Below are positions 28,318 through 28,856 of a stretch of DNA of 28,856 bases, in pieces; the stretch's first letter is position 1; each line of letters begins with the position of its first letter. The notes beneath the pieces were generated by a model that saw nothing but the letters and a program-made list of their open reading frames with translations, had not been told where the DNA came from and ran no database searches. A program made the translations under genes and the position numbers. The DNA comes from Candidatus Altimarinota bacterium (GTDB lineage: Bacteria; Patescibacteriota; Gracilibacteria; BD1-5; UBA6164), in NCBI GenBank assembly GCA_020631575.1, contig JAHDGX010000007.1, positions 1-28,856 of the forward strand, given 5' to 3'.

Positions 28318-28856
28318 ATGTATATGCAAGCAAGTTTAATTCTAGAAAATGGAGAAATAATTACAGGAGAAAGTTTTGGGTATGAATGAAATGCGTCTGG
28401 AGAAGTCGTATTTAATACAGGAATGACTTGATATCCTGAAACCCTTACTGATCCGTCGTATAAATCTCAAATACTTGTGTGCAGCTACCCTCTGCTATGA
28501 AACTATGGAGTTCCTAATTTCAATCAGGAAGATGATTTCTGACTCAAGAAATACTTTGAATCTGACAGCGTTCATATATCTGCTCTCATAGTATCACAGT
28601 ACAGTGAAAACTATAATCATCATGAGTGAGAGAGCTCTCTCAGCGCATTTTTAAAACAACACAAAGTACCTGCTATCACCGGAGTTGATACACGATATCT
28701 CACGCAAAAACTCAGAGATAATGGATGTATGCTCTGAAAAATACAAATTTGAAGTACAAAAAATACTCTTCCCTTTCATGATCCAAATACTGACTTACTC
28801 TCTTATGAAGTCTGCTGCAATGAGATTATAAGATATGGAAATGGAAAGAAGAAAAT
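28318..28856 (+). CDS. carA: Carbamoyl-phosphate synthase small subunit, N-terminal part (truncated by window)
   Basis: CarA is the glutamine amidotransferase subunit that supplies ammonia to CarB for carbamoyl phosphate, the precursor of pyrimidines and arginine. The visible 179 residues match its N-terminal domain: GEVVFNTGMTGYPETLTDP, then SYPLLGNYGVP and ITGVDTRYLTQKLRDNGCM. The class I amidotransferase domain with the catalytic cysteine would lie past the window end. In-frame TGA codons are read as glycine (TGYPE, LLGNYG, LGKI). ATGs at 28318 and 28324 are alternative starts. The gene follows the rplT terminator by about 28 bases, too little for a full upstream promoter outside the terminator tail. 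Confidence 0.93.

Noticed and set aside
1..28856. UGA as tryptophan (table 4) or selenocysteine
   Set aside because: UGA falls on invariant glycines in P-loops, Rossmann loops and HIGH motifs; TGG is used for tryptophan, and the number of UGA codons is far too high for selenocysteine.

Overview
The window comes from a Candidate Phyla Radiation (Patescibacteria) bacterium that reads UGA as glycine (translation table 25). That code is known from Gracilibacteria (BD1-5/GN02) and Absconditabacteria (SR1); the sequence here does not decide between the two. The DNA is AT-rich. In-frame TGA falls again and again exactly where conserved families need glycine: Walker A of SecA, the SGGH and AGGVSAN motifs of TsaD, HLGN of TyrRS, TGGNAL of RecA, and the GGAE motif of a glycosyltransferase. 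Every gene ends with TAA or TAG, never TGA. Read with the standard code, most genes fall into fragments; read with table 25, the window is densely packed with intact genes and has no gap over 300 bases.

Layout. 35-1920 (minus): a WecG/TagA-type glycosyltransferase and a prephenate dehydrogenase, overlapping by one base. 2001-2225 (plus): a small orphan gene with its own promoter and terminator. 2326-3441 (plus): a GT4 glycosyltransferase, tail-to-tail with a PHP phosphoesterase (3430-4350, minus). 4416-5513 (minus): an acidic lipoprotein followed by a DNA polymerase III delta-prime-like protein. 5655-8315 (plus): secA. 8331-8633 (minus): a small unknown. 8793-11690 (plus): a large membrane-anchored PKD-domain protein. 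11721-13883 (minus): tyrS and an aldo/keto reductase. 14058-14660 (plus): a winged-helix regulator. 14703-19064 (minus): a five-gene run of a small membrane protein, two type IV pilin-like proteins, an RluA-family pseudouridine synthase and tsaD. 19190-19798 (plus): a polytopic membrane protein. 19899-20957 (plus): a sigma region 4/HARE-HTH protein. 21068-21923 (plus): a DEDDh exonuclease and a small zinc ribbon. 22019-23005 recA; 23118-26710 pheT and an exported unknown; 26832-28263 rpsT-infC-rpmI-rplT; 28318 to the window end, the start of carA.

Functionally this is mostly core information processing (secretion, translation, tRNA modification, recombination, replication) mixed with cell-surface genes: pilins, a PKD adhesin-like protein, a lipoprotein, glycosyltransferases and an exported protein. 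The surface genes fit the attached lifestyle described for relatives. tyrA and carA show that some amino-acid and pyrimidine biosynthesis genes are kept.

Two window-wide patterns stand out. No start that I placed has a recognisable Shine-Dalgarno sequence. UGA-glycine use is very uneven: absent from S20, L35 and L20, sparse in RecA, about a third of glycines in SecA, and most glycines in an uncharacterised membrane protein. No tRNA, rRNA, CRISPR array or insertion sequence was seen.
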